Below the pieces are notes generated by a model. It saw nothing but the letters and a program-made list of their open reading frames with translations. It was not told where the DNA came from and searched no databases. From Symsagittifera roscoffensis (Eukaryota; Xenacoelomorpha; Acoela; Convolutidae), in assembly GCF_963678635.1 (NCBI RefSeq), contig NC_087066.1:19189996-19253995 (forward strand): DNA of 64,000 nucleotides. Reading direction: 5' to 3'. The position numbers and the translations under genes were made by a program. Positions 48,201-60,400 of this stretch are shown in pieces (within the stretch, counting starts at the first letter, position 1; each line of letters opens with the position of its first letter).

Positions 48201-50525
48201 CTAACTGCAAGTAAAATTACAAGTGGAGCAGGGGCATTTTATAAAATAAGAACAAGTATTATGAATGTCAAATGTTTCAAAGTGAGATGATAAAATAGTT
48301 AAAAGGCGCGATTTAAGAATTCCAGGTGAGGAGAAATCAAGACGATATTGCTTGGTGAAGTAGTTGAATAGAGGAATGATACGATTGAAATAGTTGGATT
48401 TCGAGACTTGAGATACGGGAAACCGTTCTTCTAGGAGGAGATAATCATCATTTCTTGTGCCAAAGTTGCGACGATATTGTACAAATTGAAAAACATCAAA
48501 ATTATAAAAATTATTTACAAGTTTACAGAAAAATATCAGATCATAAAATTGCAAATAAAAGGTAACAGGAAACACAGACAATTTGCGACAGCAATTGATG
48601 TAGCTTAGAGAGTAGTTATTACATATCCACCTTAAAACTTTTTTATTAAAACGTTCAAACTTAACAAGGTAAGAGCGCTGGGGCCACCACGCTTGGGAGG
48701 CAGATAGGAGTACAGACAGCACCATAGAACGATAAAGGGTCAGCTTAGTCGAGAGGGGACATGAAGCGGGCACATTACGTTTAATTGAGAAAAAAGACTT
48801 CAGGGCATTATGTAAACGGTTCTCAGAGTGAGAACCCCATCTGAGATTACTGTCAATTGTTAGGCCCAAATCAGTTATAACAGACACTTGAGAAAGAGTA
48901 TCATTATTCGAGGATAGGTCCACTTGCACATTTCTATTGCTAAACACGATGCAAAAGCACTTGTTAACGTTAAATTTCATCCCATTAGTCTGACACCAAA
49001 GGCTCAGACTGTGTATATCATCCTGAATTACTGGCAGTTGTGAAACATTATTCAAGATTTTACTGTCATCCGCAAACAAAAAGCAATTGGAAGAACAAGA
49101 CAAAGGGAGGTCATTTATGAGTATAAGGAAAAGCAAGGGGCCGAGCACACTGCCTTGAGGAACACCGCTGGAAACTAGACGCGGAGAAGAAAAGAAGTGA
49201 TTAACTTTCACTATTTGATATCGATTGGAAAGGTATGATGTGAACAATTTAATAAAGTTATCATCAAATCCGAAAGAAGCTAATTTTTTGAGTAAAACGT
49301 TATGAGGCATTAAATCAAAAGCTTTACTAAAATCAAAGTAAACAGCGCAGCTGGGGATGTTGTTATCAAAGTTGTTATGAATAGCGTCGAGGTAAGCAAT
49401 CATTTGGAGAACGATCGACCGACCAGGACGAAAACTGTACTGCTCGGACCGAAGTTTATGTCGGATTTTAGGGTAAATAAAATTAGATAGAATTCGTTCA
49501 AAGACCAAAGAAATACGAGGTAACAAGGATACAGGTCTGTAGTTAGATGTTTGGTTGCGATCACCCTTTTTGAAAACCGGAGTAACAATAGCCGTTTTCC
49601 AACAAGCGGGAAATTTACAAGAGGACAAAATAAAATAAAACAAAACATAAAAAATAGGAGCAAAAACGTAACTGCAAGATTTCAACAAAGATGCTGGTAA
49701 GTTATCATGAGTCAGGGAATAGCTTTCTGGCAAACGGGTGAGCGCCGAATTAATATCATCAACAGAAAAATGAACATCTTGAGAGCAAATATCAGGGCGA
49801 GGGTTAACAAAGGGGACACATTGAGGCGATGAGTCGGAGTAAACCGATGCGAAATACGAATTGAACAGCTCTGCTTTCTCATGATCAGTGCGTGCGACAG
49901 CATTATCATGGTACAAAGCATGCGGGAGACTTTTTGGCTCGGAGATATGTTTTATATACTTAAATGCTGAATTGGAATCCATACCACGGAATGAATCAAG
50001 GTAACAATTTTTGTCCAACTCAGTGGATTCTTCCAATGACCGTTTGAGGGTTGTGATGGATGAGTCATGTACCCCGTGATTAGGTTTTGCTTTACTTCTG
50101 ATCAAGGTCTGCAATTTGTTATGGATATGTACGCTATGAGAACTGTAATAAGAAGGCAAATTAGCGCGTTTAGCCCGTTTTTGCTTGAAAAACATAGGAT
50201 AAAGTTGATTCAGGAACTGGTACAACATATCGTGAGCTTCATCAACGCTTGAATAGAAAAAGGGATTAAATGTGATAAGATTTGTGCAAAATTCATTGAG
50301 CCGCCCAGTACGAAATGCGTACATAGGAGGAATGAATTCATGTATCGTATTGATCGATTCTTCAAGAGGAATATCCACAACGACAGAGATAATGAAATGA
50401 TCGCTCACATCAAGACTCGCAGTTTCAATACACGACACATTACAGGTTGTAAAAACAAGGTCCAGGACATTTCCCGCAACGTGAGTAGGTTTGTCTACCA
50501 CTTGAGGAAAAGACATGCCAAACAA
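48201..50525 (-). pseudogene. CR1-like ORF2, reverse transcriptase part
   Basis: 774 open codons. It starts inside the C-terminal part of the endonuclease (SDHFIIS block at about 50395). RT blocks follow in order: TPVFKKGDRNQTSNYRPVSL at about 49570, the FDFSKAFD block at about 49330, SGVPQGSVLGPLLF at about 49170, and the FADD catalytic box at about 49075. A thumb/C-terminal CCR-type region is at about 48600. It is typical of CR1/Jockey ORF2 and performs target-primed reverse transcription. It is separated from the endonuclease N-terminus by a frameshift at about 50525-50570, so ORF2 as a whole is not intact. Confidence 0.85.
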
Positions 50526-50529
50526 GACA

Positions 50530-51102
50530 TCACAATACGACTGTTAAGGTTACTGTGCAGGTGGAGGTAAAAGTATTCCAATTTGAACGTGGGAGATTGA
50601 AATCACCAGTAATGACAAAATCTTTGTGGAGTATGCCAAGGCTAGAAACTGCTGCTTCGAATTGTTCATAGCACAACTCCAACGCCTGTTTAAGGTTTAT
50701 TGAGAATATGTAATAGTTACTGGAAATGGGTGGGAGGTATACGTTTACAATCAAAAGTGCGTTCAAGCGTGAGTACACAATAATGCCACAGATAAAGTCA
50801 TAACCAGAAGCGTCAATGGGGAGAATTGAACAGGTATTGGCTACTAAGTCCCGGGTAGCAATTAACACCCCACCGTGGGACCCAGCCTGCCTGTCTGTAC
50901 GGGCATTAACAGTAAACGGCGAGTCCAAGAAGACATGATCGTTCACAGAGTTGGAATCAAACCAAGTCTCTGTGATACACACCACGTCCGCTTGGTGCAC
51001 AGTAAAATAATTAGACAACGTTATGCGTTTATTGAGGGAAATAAGACCACGACAGTTGAGGACACATAAGTTTAACGATTGAGTGTTCTGAGACGTGGGC
51101 AC
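50530..51102 (-). pseudogene. CR1-like ORF2, AP endonuclease part
   Basis: Minus-strand frame with the APE-type endonuclease signatures LNCRGL (about 51060), TETWFDS (about 50975) and GDFNLPRSNW (about 50600). This domain nicks the target DNA. It runs out of frame near 50545 just before joining the RT frame. It begins within a few bases of the ORF1 stop (51106). The frame opens at a GTG, so the natural start is uncertain. Confidence 0.8.
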
Positions 51103-51105
51103 TAG

Positions 51106-51949
51106 TCATACATCCTGAGATACATCAAGCCAAGTTCCGTCAATATATTGCGAAAGCTTGAGATCCCTGTAACGGAGACATTTTGGAACTACACCAGAGT
51201 TTAGCAATTCTCTCCGCTTGGCGATTAGCTTGTGTTCTATCTCAAGCTCAGTAGATGATAGATCACGGGATAGAAATACTTTACACGGATAATTTTTGAG
51301 TTTATGCAGAGAGGATAGGATTAAGCGTTTCTCAAATATTGACCCAACAGTGGCAAGTAAAGTCTGGGTAAAGCACTGTCCGGTGCAAACTTCCCGAGTC
51401 TTCGAATATCGGTAACTTGACATTAACTCCTAAATGGTTGACCACTTCTTCCACTGACTTTCGATCAGACTGTAAGCGTGAGTTTATTGAGCCAGATGGT
51501 TCGGTGATAACACGGATCCGAATACTGCAAGTGTTAGCCGGGCGAAACAACTTAGGTTGAGTGTTGGCCAACAAAGACGGACCATTAGCGTCAGAAAGCA
51601 CGACAGGCTGGTCAGCAATGTTTAGAGAAGATGGAATGACTCCCTTAACAGCCGTCTCAATCAGCGACGGAATAGTCGCCTCGAGCGTGCTCTTTATAAT
51701 TTCATTTATTTTGGACGGTTTAGTAAAAGATTTTCGAGATAAGCAAAGGTTACAGCGAAATAAAAGAAACTTAGCTTTCGCTATTTGAGGGATAAGATCC
51801 GACGGCAGTCCTGAACACCCATAGTGAAACCATGAATCGCAAACGTCGCAGCTCATCCAATCTCTGCCCGCATCTTCTGCCTTGTTGCATTTTGCACACG
51901 TTTCGCTGTCGATGGTCGACGCATTTCTTAGTCGGGTAGGTGGAACCAT
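51106..51949 (-). pseudogene. CR1-like ORF1 with PHD finger
   Basis: The likely ATG is at 51949. A C4HC3 PHD-type finger follows at about 51905-51755 (CAKC...CDVCDSWFHYGC...CNLC), as in ORF1 of many CR1 elements. The protein probably acts as an RNA-binding or chaperone partner of ORF2. A frame change at about 51340-51420 separates it from the C-terminal piece (51106-51423), so it is broken. Confidence 0.75.
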
Positions 51950-52023
51950 GCCGAATCGATTTAATAAGTTTATCACAACAATTAGGCTAAATGATTGTTG
52001 TGATAAATTTATTGAATTTTCTG

Positions 52024-52663
52024 AATAATTCAATAAATAGTAGTAGCCCTGATTTTAGGAGTGATCTCGTGGTCTGGGGATACTGAGACCCAGCCATGAG
52101 CTCACTATTTCTGCATGTAATCTAGTTAGTTTGAGTGTTTTGACCGAAGCCGAAAGCAGTAACTTTTTTTGTCGACCCGCTGTTAGGAAGACCACCGAAA
52201 GTACTGGCTTAGTAGAGACGGTGAAAAGCATGTAGAGATCTTTTTAGACGTTGGCCAGTCGTCTTAAAACCTAGCTTTATTTTCCGTCGATAAGTATCTT
52301 CCGGGCGAATGTTACACCTGTTTTTAGGAGTGAGCTCGTGGTCCGGGGATACTGAAACCCAGCAGTGAGCTCACTATTTCTGCATATAATTAGGTTTATT
52401 AGAGCGTTCTGATCGAAGCCGGAAACAGTAACGTTTTTTTTTGTCGACCCGATGTTAGAAAGACCACCAAAAGAACTGGCTTTGGCAGAGACGGTGAAAA
52501 GCATGTAGAGCTGTGTTTAGACGCTAGCCAGTCGTTTTAGAACCTAGCTTTATTTTCCGTCGATATGTACTTCCGGGCGAATGTTACACAATTAAAAGGT
52601 TATTTTTTTGGTCGTCGTATTTACTTATGGTAGGTTTTCTCTTTTTTTTTTCCAAATATCAAG
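52024..52663 (+). repeat. 3' region of copy B resumed, with a 270-base tandem duplication
   Basis: Continues the segment cut by the CR1 element. About 52046-52313 and 52314-52588 are two tandem units starting near 'ttttaggagtga(t/g)ctcgtgg' and ending at 'cttccgggcgaatgttac'. Single copies occur at 20150-20430 and, inverted, in 17864-18050 and 25087-25270. Small minus-strand ORFs here are not convincing. Confidence 0.75.
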
Positions 52664-52807
52664 TGATATTGATTCTACTCTGAGCAATTCGAAAAACTTA
52701 TACAAGTTCTCAGACCCTCTTTGACAAAAACTTTGAAATTTTTCATTGATTTCGGAGAACTTAATCTAATTGTTTCAAAATAAATTGTCAGAGTAGAATC
52801 AATATCA
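52664..52807. mobile_element. MITE-like element, second copy
   Basis: The same 20-bp terminal inverted repeats as at 20500-20651 (52664-52683 and 52788-52807), with an interior of similar sequence and 8 fewer bases. It lies at the equivalent position, so it was inherited with the larger repeat rather than inserted independently. Confidence 0.65.
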
Positions 52808-54185
52808 ATGATACGATTGGAAATAAAAAGAAAACATTTTAATTTTATTTGATGTCAAAAATTTCTAATCAATTTTTTTAAAATTATATTGTAAATAAAC
52901 ATATAACCAAGAAAAGTTGTGTGATCTAAACTTGATTAATGATATTAATTATCATTTTGCAATTAAAATGTTCTTTTTTTTAAGTTTCCCTCATTTTAAT
53001 TCCCTTTCACTCACCATGTTAGCTTTGTTAGAAACTTTTGATATATACTTATATACTTACATACAGACGTGCGAAAATCAAATTTGTCCTTTTTTTCCAT
53101 CATTATTCGAAAAATATGTTTCAACAGGCAACCTATGGTAAATCTTTTATATCTATTATATATTTAAATGCGGGCTTCACTATTTCGCCATGTTTAAGCT
53201 TTTTCAACGTATTAATTTGCATGTTTAAGCTATATCGTATAGAAGAAGAATGCTTGCAATGCTTAAATTTTTTTCGATTTTCCAATTTGATTTTAGTGGT
53301 TATTTTACCCAGTTTGAATTAAGCAGCCCAATATCGAATTAGGGGTTGCGAATTTGGCCTCCAAATTTGAATGCCCGAATCGTTTTAATTAACGAGATAA
53401 GACGATTTTTGTGATTTTTTCAAAAATTTTCTGAAATTCCAATTAACAAAATAAACAAAATTTGAAGTTCTCAACCCTGTAGTTTGGTGCTGTCAGAGTA
53501 CTCTAAGGAGTTTTAAATCTTGCCTCCAAATAAGACTGCTCAATTCTTTGTAGTTATCGAGATATGACGTTTTTTGTGATTTTTTCAAAAATTTTCAGAA
53601 AACTTAAATTATTATAATTTAAAAATCTGAAATTCCCAACCCTGTAGTTAGGCCCTATCAGAGTACTCTCAAGGATTGCGAATCTTGCCTCCAAATGTGA
53701 CTACTCAATTCTTTGTAGTTTTCGAGATGTGACGTTTTTTGATTTTTTCAAAATTTCACAAAGAATTTATCTACAAAGAAATTCCAGAATTTTGAAACTA
53801 CTAACTTGATGAAGATACAACCTTATTGTCAGCGTACACCCAGGCTTCTCAAAGCTTGCCACTTAATATGAATGCTCAAATCCTTTTAGTTTCCGAGATA
53901 AGACTTTTTTCAATTTTTTTTCGGGAAACTTAGGTTTAAAAAAATTCACAAAATTTTGGATTCCTAATCCTATAGTAGGGTGCTCTCAAGGACTCTCAGT
54001 GATTACAAATCTGACCTCCAATTTTCTCCAGGGGCCCATTAAACTTTCAAAATGACGCTTTTAAAATGGGAATGGAAAAAAAGTTCGAAATTACCAACCA
54101 TGTAATTGGGTGCAGTCAGATAACACTAAAAGTTTGCAGATGTTGTTTCCAATATAAGCGGTTTTTCATGAGTTGTCGAAAAATT
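52808..54185 (+). repeat. Satellite-like block of copy B
   Basis: Matches 20652-22130. The diverged 130-150-base units run from about 53340, with one unit fewer around 53740. No gene is seen. Confidence 0.8.
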
Positions 54186-55270
54186 TCGAAGCACCGAAGG
54201 TGCGTTAAACGCTAGTTATCATGAAAACATATGAAGTTTTTTATTAAAAGCCGCCACCTTCCTTTTATTTCGTTGTCTTATATTATAAATGCAAAGTTTA
54301 TACTTTGTTAGGAATGTACGCGTATTTTAATTTATTCACAGGTTCTGTCTGATCTGTAGGCTTTATTTTGGCCTCTGGCGGTCAGTTTTTCCCAGACGTC
54401 CATTACGTCACTCAATTGACATCACGTCACTTTAAATATTCAGATCTTTCTAGTTCAAAGTTTTTCATGTTATTTTCAGCTCAACGGGCGTTTACCCAAA
54501 AGCTGTCGGCTTAAATGCCAGTCGATAATTTTTTTGAAAAATTCTGAAAATCGGTGGTTGTATTTCGAGACCGAAATTTGGAAATTTTCAAGATGCGGTT
54601 TTGACAGTTTTAATTTTTTCACTTTCGTGGCGTTAATTCTGTTTTCTCTGTACTAGCTTGCAATGCTATGTTTGTCTGGTATCGAAAATAATGCAGAGAG
54701 CTACTTCGCCTTTGTTCGGCGAAGTAGCACTCCGGCGAAGTAGCTCTCCTACTTTCGGCTTTTAATTACATATTGTTTTGCGTGAAGTTGAATTTTTGCC
54801 GTTCAATTGCTCTATCAAATAACAGCTTGGATTTTGGTTTTTGTTTTTCAACGGTATTGATGAATGTTATTGACGCTATTTACACTTTTATTTTGATATA
54901 TCGTTAGCAACAAAGCATATATTTGATTTCAGGTCTGATGGATGTTCATTAGCCATGTTGGTCAGCGCATGATTTTTTATGCTCGTCTGCTGATTGAACA
55001 TAGCCTCGAATGTTCATCGTCGTTCCTTTTTATTTTTTATCTCATGAATATTATGCTCCTTTGTTATTTTGTGATGTCATCATACTTCTTATCACGCGCA
55101 TAATAGAGTAGATTTTTCCTAGGTCGGCAACTTGAAGTATGACAAGAAAATAGGATACATTCAATTCTGGTTTCTCTTATTCTATACCAAAAAAATAATC
55201 TTTCAAAAAGTTTTAAAGCAACCATTTTATTTCATCTCTAAATTCAATCTTCTTTCAAATTCAAGGAGTT
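54186..55270 (+). repeat. Far 3' region of copy B
   Basis: Starts with 'gtgcgttaaacgctagttatc', as the tandem-array units do. It carries the hairpin at 54695-54749, here with a duplicated right arm, and ends at about 55270 where similarity to copy A and the arrays stops. I take 55270 as the right limit of the shared unit. No polyA tail, LTR end or clear target duplication is visible. Confidence 0.7.
54695..54749 (+). other. Hairpin with duplicated right arm
   Basis: agagagctacttcgc (54695-54709) can pair with either of two downstream arms, gcgaagtagcactcc (54719-54733) or gcgaagtagctctcc (54735-54749). The other copies have a single perfect arm, so this copy gained 16 bases. Confidence 0.7.
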
Positions 55271-56740
55271 AAGTTCGAATTATTTGCATCATCGTGCCAT
55301 TTTGGTCTGCTGGGTCAACGTCTGATATTGATTTACAGAGATGGTTATTAGCTGTCGACTTTGTCTTTCCCTGTACTCACGATCAGCGAAGGAGGTAAGT
55401 GCTAGTTTTAACCTGCCTGTATATGTGAAGTGTGTGAAGGAAATACGGAATTCTTCTAATTCATACCGCGTTAGGTATTTGTCATAAGTGAGAAGTAAAA
55501 TTTTTTTAAGGGTTCAATCTGGAGTTTTATTGCTCCAAAGAGAAAATTAAACAAACAAATGTTTTTAAGAGTCAATGAACGTAGTTCAGACTCTTGTATT
55601 GTTCGCGGTGTTTTTTCTTTCAGGAAAACTCTTAAAACTTGTTCAGGCTCAAATTCAGTTTTTCGCGGTTTGACGATTGATTTATTTTTAAGATCAGTTC
55701 ATTTTCTCTGCTAAAAGGAAGGTAAACTCCGCTATCGAACAGCAAAAGTGTCAAGGTCACGAAAAACGTGATCTACTTCTAGTTACACATGCGCTTAGCA
55801 AGCGTTATCAAATCGGAATATAGACCTTTTTTTTCGGGTTAACAACTTGTTTACAGAATCACTTGTATCTTGGTTCATAATGAATTCAAATTTTAAGGCG
55901 TCTCCGGCACGTAGTCTGAAGGCGAAGAATACGCATGGCATGGCAAAGTTTGTGGGTTTGAATCTGACCAGGAAGTTTTTTTTCATACTGGAAATATTCC
56001 TTTCCAAAAATTGTCCGCCTATTGTTTGTCTCCTTGTGTTTTGTCGGCTTAGTTACACATCGAAGAATTGTTTTTTTTTCAACTGGCAATTTTCAATTAA
56101 GTTGCTTTTATTGCTTCGAATTAATCATGTAATTGTAATTTAACTAGTACTGACTAATTCTTGACTTATATTTTATCGGCTTAGGGAGTTAGTCTTGACT
56201 TTTGTTTTATCGGCTTAGGGACCTAATATCGGGTCGTTTCAAGGTTACCAAACTTCTTAAACTTTTAGTATAAAATAAAGTTCAAAGTTTTTCTTGACAG
56301 TGACTTTTTTGCAAGTTTTTAGGTCATCTTTTTTTCTTTCTATCGACTTCAAAAAAACAAGTCGATATTTTTTTTCAGCTTAACTGCGTTAATTGCATTT
56401 CTTGGCTATATTTGTATTGCTCAATGTCACTGCAAGATTCAGAGTGCATTTGGTTATCTGTAGAATTAAATGCGTGGCTATACGAGAAATGCCCAAGTTT
56501 GCTTTGGTGCTCCATATTAAAGGATTTTGAGACGTAATCCGAGGTTTGTACGTAATCTATTATATATTTAAATGCGGGCTTCACTATCTCGTCATGTTTA
56601 AATTTTTTCAACGTATTTTTTTTGCTTGTTTAACGACAGAATTTTTTCACGCTTAAGGTATATCTTATATTGCAATGGTTAAGAATTGCAATATAGCTAT
56701 ATCTTATATAGCAATGGTTAAGACTTGATTTTTTTAAGTT
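55271..56740. repeat. Flank with old diverged copies of 3'-region sequence
   Basis: AT-rich. About 56540-56620 resembles 53145-53225 ('tatatttaaatgcgggcttc'), and 56250-56400 weakly resembles 54430-54500. A 55800-56140 segment is echoed at 58280-58510. A short ATG frame at 55341-55395 followed by gtaagt is noted but too short to call. No gene is assigned. Confidence 0.5.
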
Positions 56741-58250
56741 TGATTTCAAGGATTATTTCATCAATTTTGAAATTGGCAACCCAATAGTGGGATGCTGTCA
56801 GGGTTCTCCAGGGTTTGCAAATATGGTTTCCAATTTTGAATACCCTAATTTTTTTAGTTCACGAGATACGACGATTTTTTTCAAAAATTTTCCGAAAATT
56901 TAATATCAAAAATATTCACAAAAGTTGGAATTCGCAGCCCTGTCGTTGAGGACACTAACCCCGTAGTTGAGGGTATTTTCAAGAATTGCAACTCTTGCCT
57001 GAAAATAAGACTGCTCAAATCCTTGTAGTTTTCGAGATATGATGTGTTTTATGATTTCTTTTCAATTTCTAACGAAAGTTAGATTTTAAGATTCAAAAGA
57101 TTTGAAATTCCCAACCTCGTAATTGGGTACTGCATCTGTGCTCGCAAGAGTTCCAAGTTGCAAATCTTGCGAAATGCGCCCCTAGTTTTCCAGATGTGTT
57201 TTCCAGATGTTCTGCTCAACTGCTCGTAGTTTTCCAGATGTGGCGTTTTTAATGTCTTTTTTTTTAAATTATTTAAAGCAATTTGATATAAAAAACTTCT
57301 TATAATTTAAAGTTCACATCACTAAAGTGGGACTCTGCTAGGTTACTTCTCAAATTTTTGTAGTTTTTGAGATTTTTTCAAAGTTTTCAGAAAACTTGAA
57401 TTCAGTTTTTTTCTTCAGTTTTGACATTTCCTACCCTGTAGTTGTTTTTTTTTGAAGAAGTTGAAAATCCGAATCCTGTGGCTGTGGGTTCTTAGAGTAC
57501 TCTCTTGGGTTGCAAATCTTGCCTCTAAATGTGACTGCTCAAATCTTTGTAGTTTTCAAGATATGACGTTTTGTGTGATTTTTTCAAAAATTATACAGAA
57601 AATTCAAATTACTTTTATCATTTTCAAACTTTTAACCCTGTAGTTAAGTACCGCGAGGGTCCTCTTGCGAGTTCCAAGTTGCAAATCTTGCGTCCAAATA
57701 CGACTGCTCAAATGCTTTCAGTTTCCGAGATGTGACGTTTTTTATGTTTTTTTTTATTGTTCAAAGAACTTAGATATAAAAAAATTTCCACAAAACTTCA
57801 AGTTTACATCTTTATAATCCGGCTCTGTCAGGGTACATCCAGGAGTTGCAAATTTTCCTGCATTTCTTGCATTTTTCGAGATTTTGGGTTGTTTGTGGTT
57901 TTTTCAAAAAAAGTTCCAGAGAATTTAAAATTAATTTTTTTTTCTTCAAATTTCCAATTTTCCAACCCTGTAGTTGGGGGCTTTCAGAATACTCGCAGGG
58001 GTTGCGAATATCTTGGCCTCCAATATGACGACTCAAGTTTTTGTAGTTTTCGAGATTTTGGGTTTTTTGTGATTTTTTCAAAAAAGTTCCAGAGAATTTA
58101 AATTAAATTTTTTCCTTCAAATTTTCAATTTTCCAACCCTGTAGTTGGGGGCTTTCAGAATACTCTCAGGGGTTGCGAATATCTTGGCCTCCAATATGAC
58201 GACTCAAATTTTTGTAGTTTTCCAGATTTGACGTTGGTGAATAAAGTTTT
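56741..58250. repeat. Old satellite-like block
   Basis: Diverged units of about 130-150 bases with the same phrase order as in copies A and B ('aaccctgtagttg', 'tactctcaggggttgcgaat', 'cctccaa(t)atgac', 'tttgtagttttcgagat'). More diverged than the blocks inside the element copies. Two adjacent units near 57955-58100 and 58125-58240 are very alike, so local duplication continues. ORFs here are chance. Confidence 0.75.
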
Positions 58251-60400
58251 CAGGCTAACAACCTAGCAAAATCAGTTAACTCATTTGATAGCGTGGCTTA
58301 TAATAAATTTCTAAGCTTCTTTGGTACACTCGGTTTAGAGGTAACGACTACGCGTGTGATGACAAAGGTCCTAGCGTCGAATCTGAACAAGGCCTGTTTT
58401 TTTTTAAATGGGAAATATTCAGTTTCAAAAAATTTGACGGGCCATTGTTTGTTCTGTCGGCTAAATTATAACATCACGGTTTTTTCATCACTGCAAGTGT
58501 CTTTCATTGTACGTAAATCTATTATTGATTAATTACCGCAGTTTTTTCTAAATCTGATGTTTATTCGCATGATAGCTTTAATTGATTTAGCTAACGATTT
58601 ATTGGCTGAATTTTGCGTCGTTTAGTGGGGAAAATAGGTTTTAATCTTTTCGTATTTCCGGAAGCGGGAGCGTATAAAAAAGGATTTTCAGAAATTTCAA
58701 GTTTGTTTTTCATTTTGATCTCGGCAAATTTTTGATTTCAGATCAACGAAATATTCTCAACTTCTGCGGCTTTGTTGCCGCTCAAAAGAAATTTTTTTGA
58801 ATATCATTTTTTGCGGTGATTGTGTTTTTCTCAAATTGAACACAATTCCAAACTAAATTTTGTCTGCTAGATTTGAGTGCTATGTTTGTGTTGTATCGCT
58901 AGTGGTGCGAAGTAGTAGTCCTCTGCTTCGTCTTTCTAGGAATTTTGACTAGTCTACTGAAAGTTTAAACAACTAAAGCAATTTCATGCATGTGGCCTTG
59001 ATTCCGTGACTCATTTTTGTGGGAAGTCACTAAGGTACAAGAAGCAGTACAAATATCAGAGATATTTTCACGCCATTGGTTTCAAGTTTTTTTTTCCAAT
59101 TTCTCGTATAAGTATTTGGCGTCATCGCTATCTTTCGTTGTCATATGTTGTCATTGTTCCGACCATTGAAAATGGGGAGGAACTTTGTATTCGGGTGTTT
59201 GAGTTTTGCTTTTTGTTTTCCACGCAAAGTCAGGTACCACAAATAATGTCCGGACTTGTTTGAGTGATGTATCATATTAAACCCCTTTCAGTCGTGATTC
59301 GAACCACCTAAAAATATTTCCCAGTGTAGAGAAAAACCGGTTTGAGTTGTCTTAATCTTAATTGGAGCAAATAAAGCAAACGAGCAGACTTACAAGCTGA
59401 ATTAGGCCTAACTTGAGACCCTAAAATTTAATTGAACGCAAATAAAGCTAGTTTTTGGAGTTTTTTTGTTTCCTTTTGCGAACCAATCACTTCAAAAATT
59501 TTCGGCTAATTTGCCTTTTTAACTATGACTGTCTAATATGCTTAATTTTTTTTTTTACGTCAGATCCTTTTATCACACCAAGCAGAAAAAACTACACTAA
59601 TTTGGAAAAAAAACTTTCTAAACCGTAGTTTTCTAAAGACTATGGTCGGAACATTCTGTGCTAATTGCGCAGTAACCGGCTATCCTTATTTTATTAGACT
59701 CTGGACTATTTTAATTTTACATCTAGAAAATTTCAAACTGTTTCTTTTTGGATTTTTATAAGTTAGTTGCTAAGTGGGATACTATTACACATATTTGTAG
59801 CGTCTTGTGACCGGGAACTAGACCGTTTTATCCGGTAATAAGCTTTTTGTACAAATCTGCAAACATTTGACCGTTGTTTTTTTGTAACTTTCAACTGTTT
59901 TTGTTTAGGTGCCGTTTTTATTAAGGGTTCGAGTCCCGGCAGGATCTTTTCGAGTCTCAGTAGGTCTTTTTTTTCGTTTCTCATTTTTCAGCCTTTTTTC
60001 TTCTCAATTCTAGCCGGTCTAATAGCCGTATTTTTTTCAAATTATCAATTCAATCCGACCAATTGGAAAATTTTATTGGACTTGAAAGTTAATTTTTGCC
60101 GTTTAATTTTCCACTTCCTGGTTTTTGACTGAACCTATAAGCTATAATAGTTAAGTGATTAATAGCGAATGATTAATTATTGAGTGCGTGTGCTCATACA
60201 AAGTCTTAAATTGTAGTTTTAAGATTTTTCATTGCAAATTGATCTTTTTTGTATCCCGTTTCTTTTCGGATTGAATTTTGAAAACCTTGGTTTCAGCTGT
60301 AGTTATGTCAGACTAGTTTTCTAATGCATTTTTCAGATTTTGTCATGTTTCTGTTCATGCTTCCCTTTTCATTTTTACATGGTTGAGTACCAATCTTTGA
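58251..60400. repeat. Diverged flank repeats
   Basis: 58860-58950 is a degraded relative of the hairpin segment ('gtgcgaagtagtagtcctctgcttcgtc'-like). 59140-59320 recurs at 61030-61165 and 61640-61800 with phrases such as 'gttccgaccattgaaaatgg' and 'ccctttcagtcgtgattcga'. A perfect pol III B-box-like sequence lies at 59926-59936 without a credible tRNA fold. No gene is recognised. Confidence 0.5.

Larger units (their letters stand above)
48128..52023 (-). mobile_element. CR1-like non-LTR retrotransposon nested in copy B
   Basis: Minus-strand element with ORF1 (PHD finger), an endonuclease and an RT. It ends in a (TAG)n tail at about 48128-48147, as microsatellite tails do in the CR1 group. 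The flanking aataatt at 48121-48127 and 52024-52030 looks like a 7-base target duplication. The inverted copies at 17.8 and 25.1 kb show the uninterrupted site, apart from one extra AAT. The 5' end is near the ORF1 start, so it is close to full length, with frameshifts in both ORFs. Confidence 0.85.

Noticed and set aside
25087-52208. DIRS-type element (inverted repeats plus RT)
   Set aside because: The integrase is a DD35E type, and no tyrosine-recombinase motif was found in any ORF.
55341-55395. First exon of a zinc-finger gene (ATG, CRLC motif, then gtaagt)
   Set aside because: Only 18 codons, and no second exon or further zinc ligands could be found downstream.
59926-59936. tRNA gene or tRNA-derived SINE (perfect B box)
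   Set aside because: No matching acceptor or anticodon arm can be folded around it. The nearest A-box-like sequence is about 150 bases away and mismatched.
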